Shown in pieces: positions 17,726-27,135 of a stretch of DNA of 64,000 bases (position 1 is its first letter; each line of letters starts with the position of its first letter). The notes below the pieces were generated by a model. The model saw only the letters and a program-made list of their open reading frames with translations, was not told where the DNA came from and ran no database searches. The translations under genes were made by a program, and so were the position numbers. Source of the stretch: Thalassotalea_E sp964620605 (GTDB lineage: Bacteria > Pseudomonadota > Gammaproteobacteria > Enterobacterales > Alteromonadaceae); contig CAZUHQ010000005.1 of NCBI GenBank assembly GCA_964620605.1, positions 1 through 64,000 of the forward strand, written 5' to 3'.

Positions 17726-19006
17726 TTAGAGGCGCATATCGACGCTAGCTTTATCTAAGACACATTTTAAGTCATATAACACATGGGTTGCTTTGCCGTA
17801 TGCCTTAATTTTTTCAACCCCTAAGGTTTTAAATTGTTCGTGGGCAACCGCGAGAATTATCGCATCGTAATGATTTTTTTGTGGTGCTTCGGTTAATGAG
17901 ACATTGTATTCATCCATGGCTTCTTCGTTGGCGCATAATGGATCAACAATATCGACATTGATATTGTATTCTTTCAACTCATGAATAATATCGATCACTT
18001 TGGTATTGCGTAAATCAGGGCAATTTTCTTTAAAGGTTAACCCCATTACCAAAACGTTTGCTTGCTCGACCTGATTACGCTTTTTCAGCATGCCTTTATC
18101 CAGCTGTGATACCACGTATTCCCCCATACCGTCGTTGAGCCTGCGACCTGCCAGGATCATTTCCGGATGATAACCTACTGCTTGTGCTTTATGGGTCAGG
18201 TAATAAGGATCGACACCTATACAGTGACCACCGACTAAACCTGGACGGAAAGGCAAAAAGTTCCACTTGGTACCGGCTGCTTCTAATACTTCCAATGTGT
18301 CTATGCCTAAACGGTTAAAAATAATTGACAACTCATTGATTAAGGCGATATTGACGTCACGTTGGGTATTCTCAATAACTTTAGCTGCTTCTGCCACTTT
18401 AATTGTAGATGCCTTATAGGTTCCAGCAGTGATAATGGAGCGGTATAAAGCATCAACTTTTTCTGCTACTTCTGGGGTTGAACCTGAAGTAACTTTTAAG
18501 ATTGTTGGTAAACGGTGAGTTTTATCTCCAGGGTTAATACGCTCTGGTGAATAACCAACGAAAAAGTCCTGATTAAAGGTTAGCCCGGAAATTTTTTCTA
18601 GGATAGGCACGCAGGCCTCTTCGGTAGCACCTGGATAGACAGTCGACTCGTAAATAACGATGGAGTTCTTTGCGATCACTTTACCTAATAATTCTGACGC
18701 TTTTTGTAATGGTGTCAAATCAGGTTGTTTATGTGTATCAATAGGAGTAGGGACGGTGACAATATAAAAATCACAACCCTGAATGTCTTCAGGTTGATTT
18801 GAACATCGTAGCATTTCAGCAGAAGTGAGCTCTTCATTTTCAACTTCTAAGGTACGGTCATAGCCTTGGTTGAGCTCTTCAACACGAGCCCGATTAATAT
18901 CAAAACCTATAGTGTTGAATTTTTTGCCAAACTCTACGGCTAAGGGTAAACCAACATAGCCAAGACCAATAACTGCAACCTTTGCATTTATTATCTGTTC
19001 CATCAT
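17726..19006 (-). CDS. tviB: UDP-N-acetyl-D-hexosamine 6-dehydrogenase, TviB/WbpO type
   Basis: 426 residues. NAD-binding loop VIGLGYVGLP near 13, IGFDIN near 34, the catalytic GGHC with Cys262, and the C-terminal GLTFKENCPDLRNTK region define the UDP-sugar dehydrogenase family; the N-terminus and the LPFRPGLVGGHCIGVDPYYL region fit TviB/WbpO rather than Ugd. It oxidises C6 of UDP-GlcNAc or UDP-GalNAc to the uronate with two NAD. Two adjacent ATGs lie at the start; GGAG spacing favours the second (19003). A 6-base-arm dyad lies 44 bases upstream. Confidence 0.92.
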   Translation of the reverse strand: MMEQIINAKVAVIGLGYVGLPLAVEFGKKFNTIGFDINRARVEELNQGYDRTLEVENEELTSAEMLRCSNQPEDIQGCDFYIVTVPTPIDTHKQPDLTPLQKASELLGKVIAKNSIVIYESTVYPGATEEACVPILEKISGLTFNQDFFVGYSPERINPGDKTHRLPTILKVTSGSTPEVAEKVDALYRSIITAGTYKASTIKVAEAAKVIENTQRDVNIALINELSIIFNRLGIDTLEVLEAAGTKWNFLPFRPGLVGGHCIGVDPYYLTHKAQAVGYHPEMILAGRRLNDGMGEYVVSQLDKGMLKKRNQVEQANVLVMGLTFKENCPDLRNTKVIDIIHELKEYNINVDIVDPLCANEEAMDEYNVSLTEAPQKNHYDAIILAVAHEQFKTLGVEKIKAYGKATHVLYDLKCVLDKASVDMRL

Positions 19007-19149
19007 TACTCCATCTAAATATACAATTAATGCAGATACAAAAATTTAACAATGCCAGCATTGTAACGATAATCTTTATATTTAACTAGATATAACTGAT
19101 ATATAAATATAACTATGTGAGTAATTGACTAAGGTGTTTTGATATGGGT

Positions 19150-19974
19150 TTATAACGCCTGAATTTTAATTGGCAGTATTTTATGAACTGTGTGATAGCC
19201 TTTAAAATATAATGCCTCTTTTTGTTCTGGGGTCATGGTAAAATCTACGGCAGAGGAGGTGCCGGTATTGATCACCACGGTATTGTGCCAAAATGCGTCG
19301 TTGATATATTCGCGGGAAATGGTAGTCATAAAGGTGCGGATCAGCAGGCTGATATATTGCACTATTGGAAACATGCCAGTGGTTTTAACCTCATCGTACT
19401 CATAATCGCCTTTTAAGCGAAAGCAAATCACTGGCGTGCCGTCTTGTGCCCAGTCTCTATGTAACGCATCTTCTGATAAAATACTGCCATCGACCATTAA
19501 GTGTTTGCCAAATTTTTTAAAGCTAAAAACTAAAGGTATCGACATTGAAAAGCGTACTGCCAGAGACACTTTAACATTTGGGGTGCGTTCTTTATTGAAA
19601 ATTACCGGTTTGCCGCGGGCAACATCGGTGGCTACTACATGTAAGTTATAATCCATTTCTTTAAAAGTTTTGCCATTGAGTAGCCTGTCGATCCAGCGCT
19701 CAAAAACATCGCCAGAGCTCAAGCCACCGTTACGGATAAGCTTGATCAGCGAAAATTCACGAAACTGGTTATAGTCAGTATTTAGGGCTATATGCTTAAC
19801 TTCCGCCAAGGTTAGCCCAGAAGCGAATAAACTACTAATAATACTACCACCTGAAACGCCGACGATATTATCAAAGTCGATTTGATATTCTTCTAAGGCT
19901 TTTAAAATACCGACATGCGCAGGTAATCTGGTACCTCCGCCAGCAAAAATGGGAACTATCTTCTTTTTTTCCAC
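19150..19974 (-). CDS. Patatin-like phospholipase/acyl hydrolase
   Basis: 274 residues. It carries the oxyanion-hole region AGGGTRLPAH at 11-20, the nucleophile elbow GVSGG with Ser41, and the dyad aspartate Asp162 in MVDGS (normally DGG). There is no signal peptide, so it acts in the cytoplasm or on the inner leaflet. Start is GTG; AAGGGAAA precedes it and no ATG is near. It is divergent from the trypsin-like protease gene (109 bases to its likely start) and lies upstream of tviB on the same strand. Family members cleave acyl esters of phospholipids; a role in recycling or modifying a lipid carrier is only contextual. Confidence 0.88.
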   Translation of the reverse strand: MEKKKIVPIFAGGGTRLPAHVGILKALEEYQIDFDNIVGVSGGSIISSLFASGLTLAEVKHIALNTDYNQFREFSLIKLIRNGGLSSGDVFERWIDRLLNGKTFKEMDYNLHVVATDVARGKPVIFNKERTPNVKVSLAVRFSMSIPLVFSFKKFGKHLMVDGSILSEDALHRDWAQDGTPVICFRLKGDYEYDEVKTTGMFPIVQYISLLIRTFMTTISREYINDAFWHNTVVINTGTSSAVDFTMTPEQKEALYFKGYHTVHKILPIKIQAL

Positions 19975-20083
19975 TGCGTTTCCCTTATTTTCAAACTAAC
20001 TTATTGTTACCCTTGTTGTTATGATAAATAATAGTCAAAGCTGCGCAAATGTCGCAACATTAATTTTAAAAGGAAGAATTATT

Positions 20084-20842
20084 GTGCTGAAAAGCTTATT
20101 GCTGCTATTAGCGCTTACAGTGAATTTTTATAGTTATGCTGATTTAGTGAGCGCGGTTAAAAAAATTAAACCATCGGTAGTTGGCATAGGTGTGTTCACG
20201 CCTACCGGGCGACCGCAAAATAAGCTAAGTGGTTCGGGTTTTGTGATTGGTAATGGTAAGTACGTGATCACTAATTATCATGTCGTGCCTGATGAGTTAG
20301 ACCCGAGTTTATTACAGGAATTGGCGGTATTCGTTGGCTCTGGAAAAAATGCCAAGGTGAGAAAGGCGCGGCTAATTGATGCTTCATCGCGTTATGATTT
20401 AGCCCTGTTGGCTATCGAAGGTACAGCACTACCTGCAATGAAATTAGCTAATAACGCGTTTATTGATGAAGGTAGTAAAGTGGCGTTTACCGGTTTTCCG
20501 ATTGGCGCAGTATTAGGTTTATATCCGGTCACTCACAGGGGAATTATTGCCAGCATCACGCCTACGATTGCTCCGGTTGCTGATAGTCGGCAAATCAATA
20601 TTGCGATGTTAAAACGACTGCGCGACCCTTATTTAGTGTATCAATTGGATGCCACCGCCTATCCAGGTAACAGCGGCAGTGCTTTATATCAAGCCAACAA
20701 CGGTAAAGTGGTTGGGGTGATTAATAAGGTGTTTGTTCAAAAAACGAAAGAAGGCGTGATCAGCAACCCGAGTGGTATTACCTATGCGATCCCAGTGAAA
20801 CACGTCATTGAATTATTAGAAAAAAACCATATTGCGTTTTAA
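20084..20842 (+). CDS. Secreted trypsin-like serine protease (DegP-type protease domain, no PDZ)
   Basis: An upstream ATG at 20021 would extend the frame, but the GTG at 20084 has AGGAAG seven bases before it and begins a clean signal peptide (LLLLLALTVNFYSYA), so I start there: 252 residues. The triad is visible as His66 (TNYHVV), Asp105 (RYDLALL) and Ser197 (PGNSGSA). No PDZ domain follows, unlike DegP/DegS. It is the only plus-strand gene within the exopolysaccharide locus and converges on the epimerase gene 36 bases downstream. The protein is probably periplasmic; substrate unknown. Confidence 0.88.
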   Translation: MLKSLLLLLALTVNFYSYADLVSAVKKIKPSVVGIGVFTPTGRPQNKLSGSGFVIGNGKYVITNYHVVPDELDPSLLQELAVFVGSGKNAKVRKARLIDASSRYDLALLAIEGTALPAMKLANNAFIDEGSKVAFTGFPIGAVLGLYPVTHRGIIASITPTIAPVADSRQINIAMLKRLRDPYLVYQLDATAYPGNSGSALYQANNGKVVGVINKVFVQKTKEGVISNPSGITYAIPVKHVIELLEKNHIAF

Positions 20843-20878
20843 CAGTATGGCTTTTAGGCGTTAGTGATAAAAAGGGGG

Positions 20879-21886
20879 TTAGGTCTGATAAAAGCTCTTA
20901 TACCAGTCAACAAAATGTTTCGCCCCTTGGACAACCTCCATGGAAGGCTTATAGCCTGTTACTTTGAATAAGTCGTCAACATCGGCATAAGTTTGGTAAA
21001 CATCGCCAGGCTGCATTGGCATTAAATTTTTCTTTGCGTTGATGCCAAGTGAATGTTCAAGTGCTTCAATAAAGTCTAGCAATTTTACTGGGTTACCATT
21101 GCCAATATTAAAAATTTTATAAGGCGCAGAGCTATTGGCGGCTGAGCCAGTTTCCACTTGCCACTGAGTATCTTTTTGCGGAATAATATTCTGAATGCGA
21201 ATAATACCTTCGACTATATCGTCAATATAAGTGAAATCACGACGCATATCGCCCTGGTTGTAGACGTCGATGGCCTTGCCTTCAATGATGGCCTTGGTAA
21301 ATTTAAACAGCGCCATATCTGGTCTACCCCAAGGGCCATAGACGGTAAAAAAGCGTAAACCTGTGGTCGGTATATCATACAAATGTGAGTAAGTATGTGA
21401 CATTAATTCATTCGATTTTTTGGTCGCCGCATAGAGCGATATCGGATGATCGACTGTATCAGAAGTGGCAAATGGCGTTTTATTATTTAGACCGTAAACT
21501 GAGCTGGATGAGGCATAGACCAGATGTTCAACATCGGTGTGACGACAACCTTCCAAAATGGTTAAGTGGCCGACTAAATTGGCATCGGCGTAAGCCATAG
21601 GGTTATCGATGGAATAACGCACCCCGGCTTGTGCTGCCAGGTGTATCACACGGTTAAATTTTTCTCTGGCAAAAAGCTCGGCAATGCCCGTTCTGTCTGC
21701 CAGATCCAGCTTTCTAAAACTGAAATTACTGAAATCACTTAGTTCGCTCAACCGTGCCTGTTTAAGATTGACATCATAGTAATCATTGAGGTTATCAATG
21801 CCAATTACCCTATGGCCTTGTTGACACAGCCTTTGCGCGACATGAAAGCCGATAAAGCCTGCCGCGCCGGTCACTAAGTATTTCAT
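20879..21886 (-). CDS. UDP-glucuronate 4-epimerase-type NAD-dependent epimerase
   Basis: 335 residues. NAD loop GAAGFIGFH at the N-terminus, then GIDNLNDYYDVNLK, a signature of the UDP-GlcA 4-epimerase (LspL/Cap1J) group; ASSSSVYG and SLYAATKKSNE give the Ser and Tyr-x3-Lys catalytic residues; RFFTVYGPWGRPDMA binds the uronate. It would convert UDP-GlcA to UDP-GalA. The start overlaps the stop of the UDP-glucose dehydrogenase gene (TAATG), which supplies its substrate, so the two are coupled. Confidence 0.93.
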   Translation of the reverse strand: MKYLVTGAAGFIGFHVAQRLCQQGHRVIGIDNLNDYYDVNLKQARLSELSDFSNFSFRKLDLADRTGIAELFAREKFNRVIHLAAQAGVRYSIDNPMAYADANLVGHLTILEGCRHTDVEHLVYASSSSVYGLNNKTPFATSDTVDHPISLYAATKKSNELMSHTYSHLYDIPTTGLRFFTVYGPWGRPDMALFKFTKAIIEGKAIDVYNQGDMRRDFTYIDDIVEGIIRIQNIIPQKDTQWQVETGSAANSSAPYKIFNIGNGNPVKLLDFIEALEHSLGINAKKNLMPMQPGDVYQTYADVDDLFKVTGYKPSMEVVQGAKHFVDWYKSFYQT

Positions 21887-23229
21887 TAGCTTGCCTTTTG
21901 CACGCTGTCACCACGGCCAATAGCATAATAGGCAAAACCACGTGCTTTTAACAATTGTGGATCATAGAGGTTTCGGCCATCAACAATCAATCTATGATTC
22001 AGTGAATTTGCAATTAGCTCAAAATCCGGTGCCCTAAATTGGCTCCATTCGGTACAAACCACTAGGGCATCAGCATTTTTCAGTGCCGATTCCTTAGTGC
22101 CGACTAACGCGAGATCGTCCCTAGTGCCAAAGATGCGCTGACATTCTTCCATCGCTTCCGGATCATAGGCCTGTACTTTTGCGCCTGCCTGCCATAGTGC
22201 CTCCATCAGTACTATGGAAGAAGCTTCACGCATATCATCGGTTTGCGGTTTAAACGACAAACCCCAAATGGCAATGGTTTTGCCTGCTAGCTCGCCATTA
22301 AAATGCTTACTTAAATTGGTGAACAGCTTTTGTTTTTGGCGATAGTTAACCGACTCAACCGCTTCTAATAATGCTGGCTGATAATCAATACCGTTAGCGG
22401 TGCGAATGAGAGCTTGTACATCTTTTGGAAAACAGGAGCCGCCATAACCACAACCAGGGTAGATAAATTGATAACCAATGCGAGAGTCTGAGCCTATGCC
22501 ATGGCGCACCGCTTCGATATCGGCACCTAAAAGCTCTGCCAGGTTTGACATTTCATTCATAAATGAAATCTTGGTGGCCAACATGCAGTTCGCGGCATAT
22601 TTGGTTAGTTCGGCCGAGCGAACATCCATAAAGATCATTCGATCGTGATTGCGATTAAACGGCGCATAAAGCTCATGCATCAGGGCACGAGATTTTTCGT
22701 TTTCCGTGCCGACGACAATGCGATCCGGTTTCATGCAATCGCTAACTGCGGCGCCTTCTTTTAAAAATTCTGGATTAGAAACGACATCAAAATTAATGTC
22801 TGCATTTCTGGCTGCCAGTACTTGTGCAACTTTCGCTGACACTTTATCGGCGGTACCAACTGGTACTGTTGACTTGTCGATGATAACTTTTTCATCTGTC
22901 ATATAGGTGGCAATAGTTTCTGCAACCGCTAAAACATATTTAAGATCGGCTGAACCATCTTCATCCGGTGGCGTGCCAACCGCAATAAATTGCATGGTGC
23001 CGTGTTCGACCCCTTGCTTGGCATCGGTGGTGAAATGCAGCTGACCGTTTTGATAAGTTTCTTCAACTAGCGGTGTTAACCCGGGTTCATAGATAGGGAT
23101 GATGCCTTTTTTTAGGTTGGCTATTTTAGTTTCATCGATGTCGACACACATTACATCGTGACCAACGGAAGCTAAAACGGCTGCTTGTACCAGGCCGACA
23201 TAGCCGATACCAAATACTGTAACTTTCAT
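21886..23229 (-). CDS. ugd: UDP-glucose 6-dehydrogenase
   Basis: 447 residues. FGIGYVGLVQAAVLA is the NAD-binding loop; NPEFLKEG, KYAANCMLATKISFMNE and GCGYGGSCFPKD with catalytic Cys266 are the full Ugd signature; GLSFKPQTDDMREA lies in the C-terminal UDP-binding domain. It makes UDP-glucuronate in the cytoplasm with two NAD. First gene of the leftward exopolysaccharide cluster and coupled to the epimerase downstream. An 82-base gap separates it from yibQ, which is oriented the same way. Confidence 0.96.
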   Translation of the reverse strand: MKVTVFGIGYVGLVQAAVLASVGHDVMCVDIDETKIANLKKGIIPIYEPGLTPLVEETYQNGQLHFTTDAKQGVEHGTMQFIAVGTPPDEDGSADLKYVLAVAETIATYMTDEKVIIDKSTVPVGTADKVSAKVAQVLAARNADINFDVVSNPEFLKEGAAVSDCMKPDRIVVGTENEKSRALMHELYAPFNRNHDRMIFMDVRSAELTKYAANCMLATKISFMNEMSNLAELLGADIEAVRHGIGSDSRIGYQFIYPGCGYGGSCFPKDVQALIRTANGIDYQPALLEAVESVNYRQKQKLFTNLSKHFNGELAGKTIAIWGLSFKPQTDDMREASSIVLMEALWQAGAKVQAYDPEAMEECQRIFGTRDDLALVGTKESALKNADALVVCTEWSQFRAPDFELIANSLNHRLIVDGRNLYDPQLLKARGFAYYAIGRGDSVQKAS

Positions 23230-23311
23230 ATGAACTCTTTCTTAAAGACGAATGGCGGCATTTTACTGGGTATTATGCATGCCCGCAACGGATGTCAGTT
23301 AAATGCCTAAT

Positions 23312-24169
23312 TTATTCTGCCGGTGTCGATTTTTCAATTGTGGGGTAAACGGGTAATAATTCAGAAACACCCACTAAGTCAATATCATGCATTGCCAACT
23401 GGGGTAATAAGTAACTGAGCACCTGTATTGTCTCTGGGTGTGGGTGCGCAATGGCGACCACGCGTTTATATTTTTTCGCCTGCGTAATGAGTTGGGCAAA
23501 TTGACCGCTGATATAACTTTCGCTCAGCTCATTATCTAAAAACAAATGTCGGCTTAAGTTTGGCACGCCAAAGTGACGGGCCAGTCTACGTGCCTTGCTA
23601 TGATTAGTGGTAACGCTATCGATAAAAATCAGCTGATGATCTCTTAAGTAGCGCATCGTCCAGACCATAGGTGAGTATAACTGGGTAAGCTTGCTACCCA
23701 TGTGATTGTTAATGCCGATGGCAAAAGGGATTTCATCGAACGATGCTTGCAAACTTGCCCTGATAGCCTGCTCATCCATACTGGAAATTAATGCCCCTGG
23801 GCCTAGTTTTTTGCCGTTTTCCGCCTCCATTGGAATATGGAGAATGACATCTTTATCTGCCTGGTTCGCCCGCTGCGCCAATGCCAGGCCAAACGGCGTG
23901 TGGGGCAAGATGGCATAAGTTAAGGCGCCGGGTAAATTAAGCGCGGCTTCGTCGGTTGTTCGATAGCCAATATCATCGATAATAATGGCAACCTTTGCAT
24001 GTTCAGCATGGCAATTGGTCGAAAAATATAAGGCAAATAAAATAACGAAAAAACGCAAAATAAGTTCAGCTATTATTTTTAGATAAATGAATAGATTAGC
24101 AGCTAGCTTTGGTGAAATCGAGTACAAACTGCTTGTCAGGAAATTAATAGCTATTACACTTAGCGACAC
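23312..24169 (-). CDS. yibQ: Divergent polysaccharide deacetylase family protein (YibQ)
   Basis: Up to 285 residues. The mature part begins near HAEHAKVAIIIDDIGY (Asp-Asp metal site) and continues with ILPHTPFG, HIPMEAEN, GINNHMGS and AIAHPHPET, the conserved blocks of the YibQ/divergent deacetylase family. A hydrophobic export signal (about 38-52) precedes it. The GTG at 24169 overlaps the envC stop by 10 bases; a TTG near residue 39 would give a shorter, more ordinary signal peptide, so the start is uncertain. Order gpmI-envC-yibQ is as in E. coli. The function is unproven; it is thought to act on periplasmic glycans. Confidence 0.88.
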   Translation of the reverse strand: MSLSVIAINFLTSSLYSISPKLAANLFIYLKIIAELILRFFVILFALYFSTNCHAEHAKVAIIIDDIGYRTTDEAALNLPGALTYAILPHTPFGLALAQRANQADKDVILHIPMEAENGKKLGPGALISSMDEQAIRASLQASFDEIPFAIGINNHMGSKLTQLYSPMVWTMRYLRDHQLIFIDSVTTNHSKARRLARHFGVPNLSRHLFLDNELSESYISGQFAQLITQAKKYKRVVAIAHPHPETIQVLSYLLPQLAMHDIDLVGVSELLPVYPTIEKSTPAE

Positions 24170-25332
24170 CAGCGCTTAGGGTTCACTGCCTGGCCGTTAT
24201 GGCGAATTTCAAAGTATAGGGCGGATTGGCTTTGTCCGCCACTTTGTCCGACCAGAGCGATTGGCTCGCCGGTTTCTACTCGATCGCCAACCGATTTCAA
24301 CAAGGCCTGATTATGGCCATATAAGCTCATATAGCCTTCGCCGTGATCGACCACAGTCACTAAACCATAGCCTTTAAGCCAGTCAGAAAATAAGATGGTG
24401 CCATTATGGATAGTTTTTACCTCCCGACCAACGGGTGCTGACAGCAATACCCCTTTCCATTTTAAGTAATCCTGCTTGCGAGAGCCAAAGCTTCGGGTGA
24501 TTTTTCCCTTTACCGGCCAGGATAGTTTGCGTTTTAATTTGCTTAAACCATTGAGGTCGACTTCCTGCTTACTCAAGCGGGCAATACGGGCTAACGCTTC
24601 GGTTAATTCAGCTTCTTCAGTTTGCAGTTTTTCCAGGCGCTGTTTGGAACTCAGCAGTTGCTGATTAAGTTTGGCGACTGTTTGTTTTCTTTGATGGGTG
24701 CTGTTTTCTAATGTCGCTTTTTGTTTGAGTTGTTGAGCCTGTAATTGCTCTAATTGCCTGGCTTGTTGTTGCTGTTCATTCGTTACTGCGATGACTTTTT
24801 TGATGGTTTGTTGATAGTTGTCAATCTCGCTAATTCGCGCTTTATTTAAGTATTGATAATAGCTGATGGTGCGTTGTACTTTGCCTGGCTCTTGTTGATT
24901 TAATAATAACTTCAAATAGTCATGGTGGCCGGTGGAATAGGCGGCTCTGAGTTGTTTCGCTAAAATACTCTCCTGGCGTTTTTGCTCTGTGGTCAGCTGT
25001 TGTTTTTCCTTGGCAAGCCTGCTTAGAGTGTGTTCGGCCTTGGTCAAAGAGTTATTGGTGCTGTTGAGAGCCTTACTGGCGCTAGCAATAGCCAGCTCGT
25101 CATTTTTAAGTTGATTCAGTAACTTTTGACGTTTGGCGTCTACTTGCTTGATTGTGGTTTTTTGTTCACTGATCGCTTGTTTGACTTGCTTAAGCTTATC
25201 GTCTGCAGTTTCTTGTCCGTGGCTTTTGTTCGAAAAACTGATGATAGCCAACAAGCTGCAAATAAAAAAAACTAGCGTTAGCGGCATAGCTGCTAATGCT
25301 AATTTTTTCTTCAGATAGCCAAAGTGATTCAT
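24160..25332 (-). CDS. envC: Murein hydrolase activator EnvC
   Basis: About 390 residues from the ATG at 25332; an in-frame TTG at 25380 has poorly spaced GGAG and adds a His-rich tail, so I prefer the ATG. A signal/anchor segment (about 17-35 from this start) is followed by long coiled coils, roughly 40-250, then a LytM domain. In that domain the first metal ligand is replaced (KWKGVLLSAP) and only one His remains in YGHN, so it is the non-catalytic EnvC form that activates AmiA/AmiB during cell division. The partner amiB-type gene lies in this window at 50042. It follows gpmI. Confidence 0.93.
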   Translation of the reverse strand: MNHFGYLKKKLALAAMPLTLVFFICSLLAIISFSNKSHGQETADDKLKQVKQAISEQKTTIKQVDAKRQKLLNQLKNDELAIASASKALNSTNNSLTKAEHTLSRLAKEKQQLTTEQKRQESILAKQLRAAYSTGHHDYLKLLLNQQEPGKVQRTISYYQYLNKARISEIDNYQQTIKKVIAVTNEQQQQARQLEQLQAQQLKQKATLENSTHQRKQTVAKLNQQLLSSKQRLEKLQTEEAELTEALARIARLSKQEVDLNGLSKLKRKLSWPVKGKITRSFGSRKQDYLKWKGVLLSAPVGREVKTIHNGTILFSDWLKGYGLVTVVDHGEGYMSLYGHNQALLKSVGDRVETGEPIALVGQSGGQSQSALYFEIRHNGQAVNPKRWCR

Positions 25333-25369
25333 TGTTATTATTGTCGAGTGATGATGAAAACCGACGTTA

Positions 25370-26914
25370 TTATGAATCAAGCTCCATTAAATTAGAACCT
25401 GTCATTTCGTCAGGTTGTGGCAAGCTCATCAAATTTAAGATAGTCGGAGAAATATCACTTAACGCGCCAGTTGCTGCTGGCGTTGCTTTACGGCCAAAAT
25501 AAATGAGGGGTACCGGCTCGCAGGTATGGGCGGTATGTGCCTGGCCGGATTGATTATCGACCATCTGCTCGGCATTGCCGTGGTCGGCAGTGATCAAGCA
25601 CTCGCCGCCGCTTTGTTTCAATGCATCAATCACACGACCTATACTGTGATCGACCGCTTCACAAGCTTTGACTGCGGCGTCAAATTTGCCGGTATGGCCG
25701 ACCATATCGCCATTTGGGTAGTTGCAAACGATAAAGTCATAATCACCGCTGGTAATGGCTTCAACCAGCTTGTCGGTTAGTAAGGTCGAATTCATTTCTG
25801 GCTGTAAGTCGTAAGTGGCGACCTGGGGTGATGGTATTAAAATTCGCTGTTCGCCTTTGAAAGTATCTTCCTTGCCGCCACTAAAGAAGAAGGTGACATG
25901 GGCGTATTTTTCGGTTTCCGAAATGCGCAATTGGGTTTTGTTATGTTTCTCCAGCCACTCGCCCAAAACATTGTTTAACGGTGCTGGCGGGAAGGCACAG
26001 CTGGTGTTGATATCGGCGGCGTATTCCGTCAGCATGACAAAATCAGCTAATTTTGGTGTTGCTTTACGAGTAAAGCCGGAAAAATCAGCGTCGACAAAAC
26101 TGCGAGTGAATTGACGTGCCCGGTCAGCGCGAAAATTCATAAAAATCACACTGTCGCCATCTGCCATTTTTATGGTGTTTCCGTTAGCGTCTGTGAGCGC
26201 TGATGCCTTGACGAATTCGTCATTTTCATCGCGGGCATACGCGGCATGTAGAGCATCCACGGCATTATCAAACTGAAACTCACTAATTCCGCTAGTCATC
26301 AAATCATAGGCTGCTTCAACTCGCTCCCAGCGCTGATCTCTGTCCATTGCATAGTAACGGCCAACTATCGAGGCAATTTGACCACAACCAAGTTCGGCAA
26401 ACTTTTGCTGTGCTTTAATTAATGAAGCTTCGGCGCTTCTTGGTGGCGTATCGCGACCATCTAAAAAGGCATGCAAATAGACTTTTTTTGCACCGCGTTG
26501 CTGAGCCAGTTCTATCATAGCAAAAATATGATCTTCGTGACTGTGAACACCACCTGGCGACATCAGGCCGCAAATATGTATTGCTTTATCAGTGGCAACC
26601 GCTTTATCCACCGCCTGACATAACGCCGGATTATGGTAAAACTCCTGATCTTCAATCGCTTTAGTGATGCGGGTAAAATCCTGGTAAACAATACGTCCGG
26701 CGCCCAAGTTAACATGACCAACTTCTGAATTACCCATTTGTCCGTCGGGGAGGCCTACTGCCCTGCCGGAAGTGTGAATCAGCATATTGGGGAGATTAGC
26801 GGTTAAATCGTCCAGCACTGGCGTGTTGGCGTGATAGATGGCATTGGCTTTTGTATTTTTACTATAGCCCCAGCCATCTAAGATAATCAGCACAGTTGGT
26901 TTTTTCTTCGACAT
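25370..26914 (-). CDS. gpmI: 2,3-bisphosphoglycerate-independent phosphoglycerate mutase
   Basis: 514 residues, the family length. LIILDGWGYS gives the first metal-binding Asp, MGNSEVGH the phosphorylated Ser, and HAFLDGRDTPP, RYYAMDRD, NYPNGDMVGHTG and TADHGNAEQM the remaining manganese and substrate residues. It interconverts 3- and 2-phosphoglycerate in glycolysis and gluconeogenesis. GGAAG lies before the ATG. It is divergent from the rhodanese gene (about 220 bases between likely starts) and upstream of envC and yibQ. Confidence 0.98.
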   Translation of the reverse strand: MSKKKPTVLIILDGWGYSKNTKANAIYHANTPVLDDLTANLPNMLIHTSGRAVGLPDGQMGNSEVGHVNLGAGRIVYQDFTRITKAIEDQEFYHNPALCQAVDKAVATDKAIHICGLMSPGGVHSHEDHIFAMIELAQQRGAKKVYLHAFLDGRDTPPRSAEASLIKAQQKFAELGCGQIASIVGRYYAMDRDQRWERVEAAYDLMTSGISEFQFDNAVDALHAAYARDENDEFVKASALTDANGNTIKMADGDSVIFMNFRADRARQFTRSFVDADFSGFTRKATPKLADFVMLTEYAADINTSCAFPPAPLNNVLGEWLEKHNKTQLRISETEKYAHVTFFFSGGKEDTFKGEQRILIPSPQVATYDLQPEMNSTLLTDKLVEAITSGDYDFIVCNYPNGDMVGHTGKFDAAVKACEAVDHSIGRVIDALKQSGGECLITADHGNAEQMVDNQSGQAHTAHTCEPVPLIYFGRKATPAATGALSDISPTILNLMSLPQPDEMTGSNLMELDS

Positions 26915-27135
26915 ACCACTTCCAATATAAGTTTTAAAATCAAGCGTTAATAATCCTGCATTATATCAAGTGAGTTAAGGAATTGCTTTATCCTTGCTAG
27001 ACAAAATTGTTCTATTGAAATAGCGAATTTGGCCTGATCTCAAGTGCTAATAGAAATATCGGATTTATTCTGTAAATAAAAGGCACTGGCCTGTATACTG
27101 TCGGCAAATTTTTGTTGGTATTTATTGAAATATAT

